DNA of 64,000 nt, from contig ML679974.1 of the NCBI GenBank assembly GCA_007922225.1, forward strand, positions 4,267,105-4,331,104, in the 5' to 3' direction. Source of the stretch: Emydura subglobosa. Taxonomy: Eukaryota > Chordata > Testudines > Chelidae. Below, piece after piece: positions 39,817-64,000 of this stretch. The translations under genes and the position numbers were made by a program. The notes under the pieces are model-generated. The model ran no database searches. It worked only from the letters and a program-made list of their open reading frames with translations, and was not told where the DNA came from. Within the stretch, counting starts at the first letter, position 1, and each line of letters opens with the position of its first letter.

Positions 39817-40017
39817 ATATAAATGATTTGGGTTTTGCAGCTTAAACCTGGTATTCATACAGGAAAACATTCTTAAATATTTTGGTAGCTGCAGGAAGAT
39901 ATCTGTTTTAAATCAACCTTGAGCGTGTTTGAAATTGTCTTCAATAGTACTACCTGAGTGAAGATTACTTGAAGTAAGGATTGCAGTTTGTGATCTATGG
40001 GGCCAACTTTCTAGACA

Positions 40018-40293
40018 GAGGCCTGGTCTTCACTTAAAAATTTGATGGACCCAACAATGTCACTCAGGGTATGAAAAATTCTGCACACTGAGCACACTAG
40101 CTAAGTCAACTGAACCCCTTGCATAGAAATGGCTAGGTTGACGGAAGAATTCTTCCATTGACCTAACTACCACTTCTCAGAGGTGGATTAACTAGTGACA
40201 GAAAAACACCTTCCACTGATGTAGGAAGAGTCTGCACTATAGCAGCACAGCTGCAGTGCTGTAGCTGTGCTGCTGTAATATAGATATTAGCCT
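40018..40293. mobile_element. hAT-like MITE (GGCCTGGTCTTCAC terminus)
   Basis: The left end GAGGCCTGGTCTTCAC is the family terminus. The right half carries GCAGCACAGCTGCAGTGCTG, a palindrome that recurs in the copy at 51187-51630. The right terminus is degraded (TAATATAGATATTAGCCT). Confidence 0.5.
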
Positions 40294-40798
40294 GATAATG
40301 GACTGAAAACTCAATTCTCTGTCCCCAATCTCGAGGCAAGTTCAGCTCCCAATGCAATTTAAAATAGTATCAGGGCTACTTTAAGTTAGTGATGGCCCTT
40401 GGGGGACTGACTGGTGGCAGGGGATCACTGAAATACAGAACACTCAGGCCATGCACCCCTTCTCCAGCCCATAAGCCAGGATCTGGCTGCAGCATCCCAA
40501 ATGGAATCCTCAGGTAGTTAATTAAGTCAGTTTTTCAACCATTTCACATCACTGGAAGAACACAAAGGAGTCATAATGGAGGGGGGTAAGATCTGGCCTG
40601 CTGTCTCTTAATAGAACTACTTGGTGAATAAGGATTATTCACATCTGAAACATAGTAAAATTTATAGCTTTAAAATGTAATTTCCTTGCCTGTCTTTCTA
40701 ATGCTACCTTATTAAACCTGGAAAAAAAAAAACTATTTTTGCTATTCATGTTTTTTTTAAGTTTGGTATTTCACTCAGCTTGGACAATGAAAATAAAC

Positions 40799-40866
40799 TG
40801 AGGCCTGGTCTACACAGAAAAGTTTTGACAGTATAGTTATACTGGTCTAGTGTAAACATAATCTTA
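40799..40866. mobile_element. Short MITE fragment (GGCCTGGTCTACAC)
   Basis: GAGGCCTGGTCTACACAG at the left, followed by AGTATAGTTATACTGG, a short palindrome, and a degraded right end (TAGTGTAAACATAATC). Confidence 0.5.
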
Positions 40867-41077
40867 GTTTGTTTATAGTCAGTTCCTATTTTGTGTTTCA
40901 CGCAGTTGCACAACGTTGCAATGTGTTTCAATCACACACTGGAGAGAGGTGAATATAAAACAAATTTCAACACACCAAATGTGGTTTTAAAAAAGCCAGT
41001 ATTTAAGTTGAAAAAAATAATGAATTTTAACTATATTGTAACTTTTACACTTGTATGATTAAAAGCAAAAGTACTTT

Positions 41078-41155
41078 GGGTTAAATTCAGACCTGATATA
41101 AAGTGAAGTCAACACAGCTGTGCTCATTTACCTCAGCTCTGAATTCTGCCTTTGG
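41078..41155. repeat. Short palindromic MITE
   Basis: Left GGGTTAAATTCAGACCTG, right AGCTCTGAATTCTGCC, inverted with respect to each other, around an AGTGAAGTCAACACAGCTG centre. Confidence 0.55.
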
Positions 41156-41431
41156 TGGGGAGGAGATTTTTAATCAAGCTCCTCATTAGATGCACTTTCT
41201 GCAACCCTTATTCATTTGAGTAAGCTTCTTGACTTCAATGGAAGTGCTTGCATAAAAAAAAGTTACATGCATGAAGTTTTGAAGGAACAGGCATTATTAC
41301 TAGTTGTACTTTAAAAGTATAGCCACTATGGCTTTTTAAAATCTATTTAACAAGCAATGTTGTCCTCTTTCTGGGTCTTCTGTTTTTACTGACGGAAAAA
41401 ACCAAACACCCAAGAAACAGTAGGTTGCAAT

Positions 41432-41592
41432 GTTGTTGTAGCCATGTTGGTCCCAAGTTATTAGAGACACAATGTGGGTAAAGTAATACCTTTTATTGGA
41501 CCAACTTCTTTTGGTAAAAGAGAGAAGCATTTGAGCTACATAGAGGATCTTTTTCTGACCTGAAAAAGAACTCTGTGTAGCTTGAAAATCCA
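41432..41592 (+). repeat. Interspersed repeat, TTGTAGCCATGTTGGTCCCA family
   Basis: The segment includes TTGTAGCCATGTTGGTCCCA, TACCTTTTATTGGACCAACT and GAACTCTGTGTAGCTTGAAA in order. A second, inverted-arm copy of the same family is at 60453-60577. It is a dispersed reptile repeat that could be a retroelement end; the class is not certain. Confidence 0.6.
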
Positions 41593-41599
41593 CATTCCT

Positions 41600-41814
41600 G
41601 AGTGATGCAGTTATATTAACCTAATTCCAAGTATATACAATGCTATGTCAATGGAAGGGTTTCTCCTGTTGATATAGCTACTGCCTTTCGGGGAGCTAGA
41701 GTACCTACATTAACAGGAAAAGCTCTCCTGTCAGCATAGGTAGCGTCTTCAGTAAGCGCTAGAGTGGTGCACCTGGACACTGCAGCACTATAGATGTAGA
41801 CAAGCCCTAAGAAA
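41600..41814. mobile_element. MITE fragment (right end GTAGACAAGCCCTAAG)
   Basis: The right end TGTAGACAAGCCCTAAG matches that of the 508-1153 element. Inside are AGCTCTCCTGTCAGCATAGG and GCACTATAGATG blocks of the same family as 40018 and 51187. The left end is lost. Confidence 0.5.
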
Positions 41815-42410
41815 TGGTAGGAGCAGCTGTAGAAGCAGTCAAAGCAGAGACTGCTACTCTGGGAGAGAGGGCATAAAATGGGGCCTAGCCAGCATGAGAA
41901 CTGTGCAGGGGTGATCCCTCACACACACCCTAATGTCACTAAAATCCATGTGGTATCTCCCCCTACCATGTGGCCTTGAGGAAAAACTGCAGAAAAAAAC
42001 TACCCAAAGACTCCAACCACTAACAGCAGCTGCAGAAGCAGCAAAACCAGGGATCTTTGGACATTCCGAGGACTTTCTACAGTTCTGACTGCACTTTGTG
42101 TCTCCTCTGCTGATTGTCTATTTTCTCCAACCCTCTCCCTCTTTCAGTTTGTTCATACCAGCTTCACTCCATCTATCACTCTTCCCCTTTTCCCCCCTGC
42201 CTTGTCCCCCTCATCTTCGCTCCCTTCAAATGTCCCCTCTCCCTTGAGTTTTCTTTCTGTTTACCTTGTTCCCTCCTAACTAACCCACCCAACAAAGCAA
42301 CACAAAGACAAAACCACCACCATGGTACTAACAATGACATTTATGGCCATCTCATTGTTATTCAGTTTTTCTGTTATATTGCTTTCCCCACCATGTGTCT
42401 CTCTTCTCTA
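41815..42410. other. No gene recognised
   Basis: C/T-rich segment at 42110-42290 (long open frame by composition only). No domain recognised. Confidence 0.4.
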
Positions 42411-42535
42411 TGAAGACTGGAAGCTCTTCAGGGCAGATACTGTTGCTACCCTGTTTGTACAGTGCCTAGCACAATAGGGTCTCCATTCTTTGCTAGTCCT
42501 TGCACACAATCATAATAAACATAATTAATCATAAT
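42411..42535 (-). repeat. Ancient dispersed repeat (CTAGCACAATAGGGTC family)
   Basis: GGAAGCTCTTCAGGGCAGA, CTGTTTGTACAGTGCCTAGC and ACAATAGGGTCTCCATTC in this order are the minus-strand form of the repeat seen at 53570, 60147 and 63236. Confidence 0.6.
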
Positions 42536-44166
42536 AAGGCAACCCAATGGATAATGCAGATCATAGCTCTGCCATCTGGGAAATTCAGTTTCAAAAGTGG
42601 CTTCAGCATCTGAGTCCAATTAAGGCTGAGTCCACCACAGAGGCATAATGAGCATTATCCAGCCTTCAAGCTAATAGAAAACAAATGACACTGCCACTAA
42701 CTTCATAAAGAGCCACTCACCCCATTCTCTCTGCTGGAAGTACTGAGCTTTGATAGTGAATTTTCCCCAGATAGGGATGTGGAAGGGAATACAAAAGAAA
42801 TGTCTACAATGTTTTAAAAAGAATATGAAATAAGCTCTACAAAGCTTGTCTGACTAAAGTACTATTTTTCTCATTGAAGGCCTTCCTCAGCTCTTTGCAA
42901 ATCAGTAACAAAAGGTTAACTGCATAATATATAAGAACTTACCAGCTTTCAGGAAAGACTTGTCATTACACAGACTTATAGGTAATTGACTTTTATTCTC
43001 AGCTTCTTGCTTATATCTTTTCTCTCCTCTAGTAATGATTAATAACTTGTCAAAAATATAAAAACAATTAGTCGTCAAAAGCACATATCTTCAAGAAAAG
43101 ATTAGTGTTAAAGATTAACATTTTTCTTTGATTCCCCCAGTAAATTACTGATCCAGATAAAAAGCCAATCTCCAACTGACTCATATCACATTACTCTGCA
43201 GGTGATCTCATTTTCATAGAATGTTAATGTCATGAGGTAAAATCCTGTTGTTTATGCATTTTTTAAGGTGTCACTGTTTGAATAAGTAGATGCCTGCCTT
43301 GGTACATTGGTAATGGACTACACTGCCAATCTCGCCTATGACATCAGTTTGAAGCCAGCCTAGTGTCCCGCAAAGTACCCTGAACCTTCATGGGGCTTCT
43401 TAAGGTAACAGGGCCTAGAAAGATCACCATTAAGATCGTGACTATGTTAATGGAGTTGTGTTCTTAGCCTGGTGGTCAAATTTTCCCATAAGAAAACAAT
43501 TGCCAGATTTTTTTTTCCACTCATTGGCAACAACATTGGCCATCTTAACGGAGAAGATGAAGATCTAATGAATATGGAAATGTAAGGCGTGAGGCACATT
43601 GTCAGGACATTCTGAGCAGTCTTACACTGTCACTGTCTATATCGCACACTTGTTATGTAGTTAAAACGGGGAGTTCAGTACACAAGGCTATCAATTTAGC
43701 ACCTTTCATAAGCATGAAACTCAAACAAATTAATTAAACATAATTTCACTGTTTAAAGAGTGCTGTTTTTTAACAGACCTGAGAAGAAGGCAGATACTGA
43801 GATGGATAAGAAAATAAGACCAGTAAACAAAAAAAAAAAATAACCTCTTTAATTTAATTACTGACTGAACCTTGCTTTGAATTTTTTTATTTACGGATAC
43901 AGCATAAAGATGGAATTAGTTAATATGTTCCTTATTTCTCAAATAGCAAATAATGCACATTTAACATTTTAAATAATCTAAACTGGTGCATTAGCACAAA
44001 CATCAAATAACATACATTAAAGCCTGTAAAGGTAAAGCTTTGCATTCATACAGAAAAAAAAGGTGAGTTACAGGGGTTACATAGTCTCTTCTACAAGGAC
44101 AAATTAGCTGCCTAATGTAAAATACGTCCTTGCTCTCTAGGGAAAAATGGGATTGTAATATTTGAC

Positions 44167-44236
44167 TCCTGATCCAAAAATCACAGAAGTCAGTGGAAAG
44201 ATTCCAATTAACTTAACTGGGCTTTGAATCAGGCCT
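44167..44236. repeat. Short palindromic MITE (CCTGATCCAAAAATC)
   Basis: The left TCCTGATCCAAAAATCAC and right GGGCTTTGAATCAGGCC halves are inverted relative to each other, with AGAAGTCAGTGGAAAG in the middle. Confidence 0.6.
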
Positions 44237-44750
44237 TTGCAGATGTGATTGCCAACATGACCTCTATGTTGAAGACCCTAGGGAAAAATGCAAAATGGGC
44301 CTGTCATGAAGTTAAATGTGCTAAATAGTAGTATCTAAGTAAAGTAGATCACGGCAAAGGGTGGAGGGAGGAAGGGGGCAGACCAAATAATGGGAAATTT
44401 TGAAACTAAAATAAAAATACAAGTTACTTTTTCATTTTAAAGCTCTTAAATAACTGTATTTGTAAAAGAAACATGTTAGTTTGTCGGATATCATCTAGTT
44501 GCTAGAAATCTATTAATTCAGTGCTAATAAAAAAATATAAAGCCTGATACTTACAAGAGTAAGGCTTTGCAGTATCACATTTAACTTCAAGGATGTCACC
44601 CCCAGGGGAAGATTCACAAGCTTAGGCACCCCTTTCTGTTACATAGTTAAAACTACATAAACATTAAAATGTACTGAAACTCTGGTCAGCTATTTTTGTA
44701 TACATGAATCTATAATATATGCGCAAATATGAATTAATAAAGCAGTATAG

Positions 44751-44835
44751 TATTTTTCTTGGTACTTGGCTTGGTATTTAAGGTATATATAGTATATATG
44801 GTATATAAAGAAGTACGGTATTTTTCTTGGTACTT
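44751..44835. repeat. Local direct duplication of a 17-bp core
   Basis: TATTTTTCTTGGTACTT occurs exactly at 44751-44767 and 44819-44835, 68 bp apart, with TATATA-rich sequence between. Confidence 0.8.
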
Positions 44836-45370
44836 TGTCAACCTGACAAAATATTTTTGCTGCTCTGTAGTTGGAATGCAACAAAATACCAATTATTTTT
44901 TGCAAGTAAGTTTTATATGGAATGAATCTAATGTACCTATTAGTGAACATGTTTACTGGTTGCATACAAAGTGAGCTTTACTTTTGAGGCTTCAGTGTTT
45001 GATATAGATAGCATATGTTGCAGAATACAGAATTATATAACTGTGTATTCCCTTGGTCAATATTTTCCTTGTCTTTTAATCCTTACATACCCATCACAGC
45101 TAATATAATGCTCTTGCCACTTCATCTGTTCTATTTCCTTACTGCTTTTTTCTTATAATTATACAATATAATAATAGTTAAAGAACACAAGTAAAATACA
45201 AATCTTTTAATATAATTCAAATAATTTAAAATAATTACACAAAAAACAAAACACAACAAAATATATTAGGCTTAGATATTACTCTTGTAACAAATCTGAC
45301 AAATGACAGCCCTCTAGTGGTTAAATACATGTATGAGCATACAAATTGTAATGTACTAACAAACCATACT

Positions 45371-45545
45371 TCTAATACTGTACTTGGGCTAATTAAGAAA
45401 GTATACGTAATGTCTAATATTGCCAGACCAAAGCAAATGATCAAGCCTAAAGTAGTCTACTATTGTATTTGGGCCACTTAGAAAAGTATCTGATTTCTAA
45501 TACAGACAGACCAAGGGAAATGGCTGAATATAAATCCTAAATTAT
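45371..45545. repeat. Imperfect tandem duplication, unit about 88 bp
   Basis: Unit 1 (45371-45455) and unit 2 (45456-45545) share, in order, TCTAATACTGTACTTGGGC-like, AGAAAGTAT-like, TCTAATA-GCCAGACCAA-like and ATCCTAAA-like blocks. Diverged, so old. Confidence 0.55.
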
Positions 45546-48500
45546 AATAGGCAATACTTCCCACATTTCTCTACCGTATTACACTATATTGAAGAAGATA
45601 TCATTAGTGGCCTGCTGAGTAGACTAAATATAAAGTTCTTACACACCTAGCATAAATAAGTACTTTCAGTGGCAGAAGAACAAACTCACTTCTTCACATT
45701 TGGATCTGTCTCTTTTATGTCCGTGTACATACATGTCAAGGCAGTATTTAAAGTCTGTACTACTTTCCCATATGGTTGTGGCAGACACCCAGAATGAACT
45801 GGGCAGCTATAAAAATCTATAAGGTATTGGTTTGTACTGATGCTAGGCCCAATGTTAGGAATGATTTAATAAGAAATCAGTAAGCAATTTGTGTGGTATT
45901 TAAGAAATGGCTCTGGAACAAAGATGTTTCCAAATAATCTTCTGATCTGAAGACTTTCCTCAGTTTAGGTTATCCCAACCCAAATACAGCATATGCTCTG
46001 AAAATGTAACTCTAAACCAATAATTATTGTCTTTAATATCTACATTTCTACCATAATCCGACTCAAATCTGAAACTTGATGTGAAAATGTCTTGGAGTTA
46101 ATCAGGTTATTCCCTGAAGTCAGAAAGCAAACACACGGGGGAAAAAAAGGGAATGTGATTTTTGCGTGTCTCACTTTTCAGTGTACAACCTTAAAAAAAC
46201 ATCACCAACTCTCCTAAGGACACTAATAAAATGTTAAAATGGTATGACTTACTGCATTCCCTTCTGGCTTTTCTGCATAAAATTAATTGACAAGGTAGAA
46301 TACCAGCAGGTCTTCCCCCCCCATTTTCTTTGGCCTCTTCACCATAATAAAAAATAAAAACAGTATTGGAAGTATGGCCTGAAGTTTGCTTTTTTATGAT
46401 TTGATATATATATTATGAGGCACCTATCAAAACACTCTGGTTCTGCACAAATGCATGCAATTATCCCCGCCTATAATGGAGGTTTGCTTAACTTCCCAGC
46501 ATAACTTTAAAAAAGGGAAAACACTTGAAAAACATATTTTGCATTTAAAACTAATTAAATTATTACACAAAGAAAGTATTAGCCTGAGGTAGCAAAATGA
46601 ACTGTTTGTTTCTGGTCACCATGTCCCTCAAGGTTTTAGAACTAGTAGATCTTACTCTCTCACACCTAGTTTTTATTCATAAATTAGAAGAGGAAAAACA
46701 AGTTTTCCTGCTTTTTCAATTCCCATTTGGTTTCTTACCTTGAACTAGTCATTGAACTGAACTAATTTAATAAATTGAAATTAAGAAAAAGATTCTGTGT
46801 ACCTGCAGAGGAGGCATGGGCTCTCAAAAGCTCATTTAACACTTCAGCAAACTCCTGTTTCAAGTACTTAGCCAGTGACTTCCAGCAGTATATTGGTTTG
46901 ATACTTTAAAAAACTCCAGCAGGAAACATGTACCACCGCATAATGCTATTTTTGTATTTAACACATTATTTTAATAGATTATAAAAAGTGTTGAGCATAA
47001 CATAGGTCATCAATTTCAAATTTAATTTTAAATAGATTTTTAAAATATATACCTGTATTTAAGTTAAAAATTATTATTTAAATAAAAATAAATCTGATTT
47101 TTTTTAAATCATCAATTGTTATCCAGTAGTAAAGAGCCAAACAGCAGAAATAGAAACAATATTTCAAAATGCCTTTTTATGCACTGACTGAAAATAAAAC
47201 ATTTTAAAGTTTCACTTGTTCATGTTAGAGGGCATAGGCTCACAATAAAAATGTTGATTTGGTAATGTAAGTAGGTGGAGCTCCCAAAATGCTCTGAAAT
47301 AAGGACATCCAGAAACTGACCCCAGTCTTTAATCTTGAATCATAAAATATAATCCTCAACCTATTTCCCAAATATGGATGTTCCTAGGCTTTGTTTTTTC
47401 TTACAGGATGTCTCTACCTTTGTCCTGAGTTTCCTGTGCTTCAAAGACACATTCCAAGTCTTTTCATGCTCTTAGATCGGAGTAAATTGAACACAGATTA
47501 TCTAGCCTCAGAATATCTCAGCAAAATTAGTGGTCTGTCTGTATGCACAGTTCAAGTATCTAACACAGAGTCTTGCATCTGCAAAGCCTAGCATCAGACA
47601 CACTGATAGACAACTCTGTGATTTGCAGTTTTAGGTTTCACAACTTTAAATCTCAGTTTAGAAGCTCAGGTGCAAAAGGTACACACATCAGTTTTCTGTA
47701 GTAAAACTTTGAATATGCTTAGGAAAGTTAATGACACTCAAATATAATCCATGAAACCAGTATCACTTGCAACAAAAATGTAGTCATTCATGGCGTAGCT
47801 TCTACTCTCCACAAGAAAGAGTGCTCTGTTGTTATGTGAAACATTGCCCTGAGAGGATAAGCAGACCTATCACTTATCACTCATACTGGCTTAATTTATG
47901 CTAAGTTTTAAGAATCTCATGTTGCTAATGAGAACAATTCTAATGCATTTCAATGAGACATTTAAAATTTCACTCTTTATGGTGTCACTCATTTTAAACT
48001 GACATTTCTCAGCATCTTTATAGAACTCTCCAGCGATCTGCTACCTTACAGTACCAGCCATCCTATTCTTTTCTTAAACAACAAAGATATGCCGCTTCCC
48101 TTTCCTTCAACAACAGCAGATGATCCTTACTTAAAATTCATTCACCCATCCATATGTCACAGACATGATCACTGTCTGAAGATCTGTACTGCAGACCTAC
48201 TAATCTTGCACAGTTGGAGGGAGATTCCCCAGTTTTCCATTACTTTTTTTTTTTTTTTGGCTGTTCTCTCCCTCTTATGGTGAATGACTTGGCAATGTAA
48301 GTTAAAATAAGACTAGGATGTTATAAAATAATTTAAATTAAGGAATTTTTAAGATTATCATGTACTGCCTGATAACAAAAAATACCAATATTGGTGTAAT
48401 AAAGAGCAAGTGCATCTGTATTAATAGGAAAATTAAATAAGTGGTAGGGAAATAATTTGAGAAAGGCATAATACCCATGCAGGGTTTTTTTAATTTAAAA

Positions 48501-49874
48501 AAAAATCCAATTTACCACAGAGCTGGTAATGTGCAACAGTTTGGAATACACAATCCTAGAGAGAATTTGCCAGATCACAGCAGACATCTGATCCAACAGG
48601 TCTGGTCAATGACCACCACCTGAAGGAAGGAGAAAAAGCTGAATTTGGGGCAAGTTTGGAGGATTACTTCCCACTCCAAATAAAGGAGATTTGGGGCACC
48701 TCCCACACTTCCATATACTGTAAATGAAGGAGCTGTAGGATAATGTGTGTCGGTCTTCTATCTGCCCAAAGAAGCCTGGGTCATGACCCCATGCTAAGGC
48801 AGAATTCTCCTTTCATGCCCTCCCAGGTGGAGATTTGGGCAAGTCTGGAGAGGACTCCTTCCCAAGTTGGGAAGGTCTAAAAAGTTGCATTTATATTGCA
48901 GGAGACTGAAGTCAAGGTTATAGCTTCCCCTTGTACCTCACCCTGTCAAGTTTTGTGGCAAGTCAAAGACATGTGCTTCCTCCTCACCCACCATTAAATG
49001 CAACTCTGGGGGAGTCTCCTCTTGCTCTTGAAGGACAGTCTGGGCAGTTGCTTCTTCCTACATAAGAGATTGAGGTCAATATATTTAGCTTTCATTAAAA
49101 ATATATTTCTATCCCCGATAGAAAGAAAAAGAAAAAATTGAAAACATGACCGAGTAACCGAGGCCGAGTCACCGATGCCTGGCTGATTCTGCAGACAGCT
49201 TGAAACAATAGCTTCAAGGAGTGTGAACTGCCTCATTCAGCTTAACTCTGCAATTTACTGCCACATGAAGGGAGAGGGGAGCATGTGGTGCGTACCTAGG
49301 ATAGATTGCCTTCATTCTTCCTTTCCTGTGGGTGGGAAGGTCTGTTTAGTCTCTTCTCCCTCTCCCCAGTTCCCATGAGGGAAGCTGTGAGGGGTCTCAC
49401 ACCTATAAATTTTCCACTGTTGGCAACTGTGAGAGCATCACAGAGAGAGGAAGTTCAAAAACTCAAACCCAGGGTTTCATCTTTAAAACAATCATACCAC
49501 TGGGGCCAGACTCCTGGCTGCTGAACATCAGGGATAGCAGCATTATAGGGCCTGGACAAGACTCAGCATCCCCTCCCCCAAATGAGGGAGGCTGTGGGGA
49601 CCCCTGGGTGGGACTAGGTGACCTCCCTCCCACCTCATTAAGATTTGGGTCACCACTTTTCTCTCCTGAAGGGCAGGGACTAGGGGCAGCTCCTCCCCCT
49701 CTTTCTGCCTGCACATGAGCATGGATGAGGCTTTGCGCAGTTTTATCTCTGTCTCCTCCTGCCCCTACTAAAGAAAGGAGTAGGCTGCTTTAGGAAGGCC
49801 ACGACGACCCTGGCCTTGGCCTGGACACGCCCCACGATGCGGGAGAGCTAGGCGGTTCCTCTCTCCTACGAGAG

Positions 49875-49920
49875 GTTCGGCTCGACTCGACTCGGCTCGG
49901 CTCGGCTCAGCTCCGCTCCC
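49875..49920. repeat. GGCTC/GACTC tandem tract in the promoter
   Basis: Variants of the pentamer CTCGG/CTCGA repeat about eight times and degrade into CTCAG and CTCCG. Length polymorphism is likely. Confidence 0.8.
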
Positions 49921-50043
49921 CTGTGGTCCGCTGCGGTTTGCATCCTGCAGGTGGCGCTAGGGCAGAGGCCTGGCGTCCGTCAGCCAGCCCGAGGAGCTGT
50001 CGCAGGCTGTTTGGGTTGAGGGCAGCGGTTTCACTGCTGCTAA

Positions 50044-50055
50044 TGCGCATGCTCA
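50044..50055. promoter_or_regulatory. NRF1-like motif
   Basis: TGCGCATGCTCA differs from the NRF1 consensus palindrome TGCGCATGCGCA at one position. It lies 90 bp upstream of the start codon in the CpG-rich promoter, a usual NRF1 setting. Confidence 0.5.
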
Positions 50056-50133
50056 ACCCTCCTGCGCGCCGCGGGGACGGGTCTAGAGAGAGTGCTGTGA
50101 CTGCTGGTCTGTCCGGCTGGCCGCCCGCCGGAT

Positions 50134-63903
<13,770 letters not shown>

Positions 63904-64000
63904 GTGAGAGAGTATTAAATGTTGTAAGTTATCAAAGTCTAGCTAAGTTTTCTCTCCTTTGGTTATTCTATCTTTTAAGAGACCAGAACTGCAATTATGT

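Larger units (their letters stand above)
42536..49779. other. No gene recognised; ERCC4 upstream region with small local duplications
   Basis: AT-rich. It contains a palindromic MITE (44167-44236), two local duplications (44751-44835, 45371-45545) and a possible SINE-like segment near 43266-43470. No coding exon recognised. GC content rises only after 49,300 on approach to the ERCC4 promoter. Confidence 0.45.
49780..50133 (+). promoter_or_regulatory. ERCC4: CpG-rich promoter and 5' UTR of ERCC4
   Basis: GC and CpG content jump here from an AT-rich background and stay high to about 50,340, enclosing the ERCC4 start. No TATA box is visible, as expected for a housekeeping repair gene. It contains a GGCTC tandem tract, an NRF1-like site at 50044-50055 and upstream ATGs. 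The transcription start is not determined. Confidence 0.7.

Overview
The window looks like vertebrate nuclear DNA, most likely from a turtle (Testudines), with a crocodilian as the alternative. The reasons are the repeat content (CR1 LINEs, Penelope-like elements, palindromic hAT-type MITEs, Harbinger-type remnants and LTR-like pieces), the AT-rich non-coding background, and a single spliced protein gene with GT-AG introns and a CpG-rich 5' end. No bacterial, phage or CRISPR feature is present.

Bases 1 to about 49,780 hold no recognisable protein-coding gene. They contain unique AT-rich sequence broken up by repeats: a Penelope-like RT fragment at the left edge, a nested foldback transposon (508-1153), CR1 copies at 2280-3045, 12560-13335, 25139-26165 and 33185-34731, a decayed element with a Myb/SANT-like remnant (15328-16235), two LTR-like repeats, many copies of short palindromic MITEs, and a few microsatellites.

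Bases 49,780 to the right edge hold the 5' part of ERCC4 (XPF), the nuclease subunit of the XPF-ERCC1 structure-specific endonuclease, on the + strand. A CpG-rich promoter with an NRF1-like motif and an overlapping upstream ORF precedes the start codon at 50134. Seven coding exons (50134-50313, 53931-54111, 57543-57738, 59734-59941, 62097-62277, 62642-62770, 63793-63903) give an uninterrupted 395-codon reading frame covering the helicase-like N-terminal half. The nuclease and HhH parts lie beyond the window. The introns carry further repeats: a hAT element nested in a MITE, two head-to-head CR1 copies one of which holds an LTR-like insertion, and a Penelope-like element in intron 3.

I see no new multi-gene system. 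The most interesting structures are the Penelope-like copy in ERCC4 intron 3 (12-bp target-site duplication, inverted terminal copies, GIY-YIG remnant, degraded hammerhead-ribozyme-like core), the CR1 at 33185-34731 whose RT frame is broken by only two TGA codons, and the uORF that overlaps the ERCC4 start.
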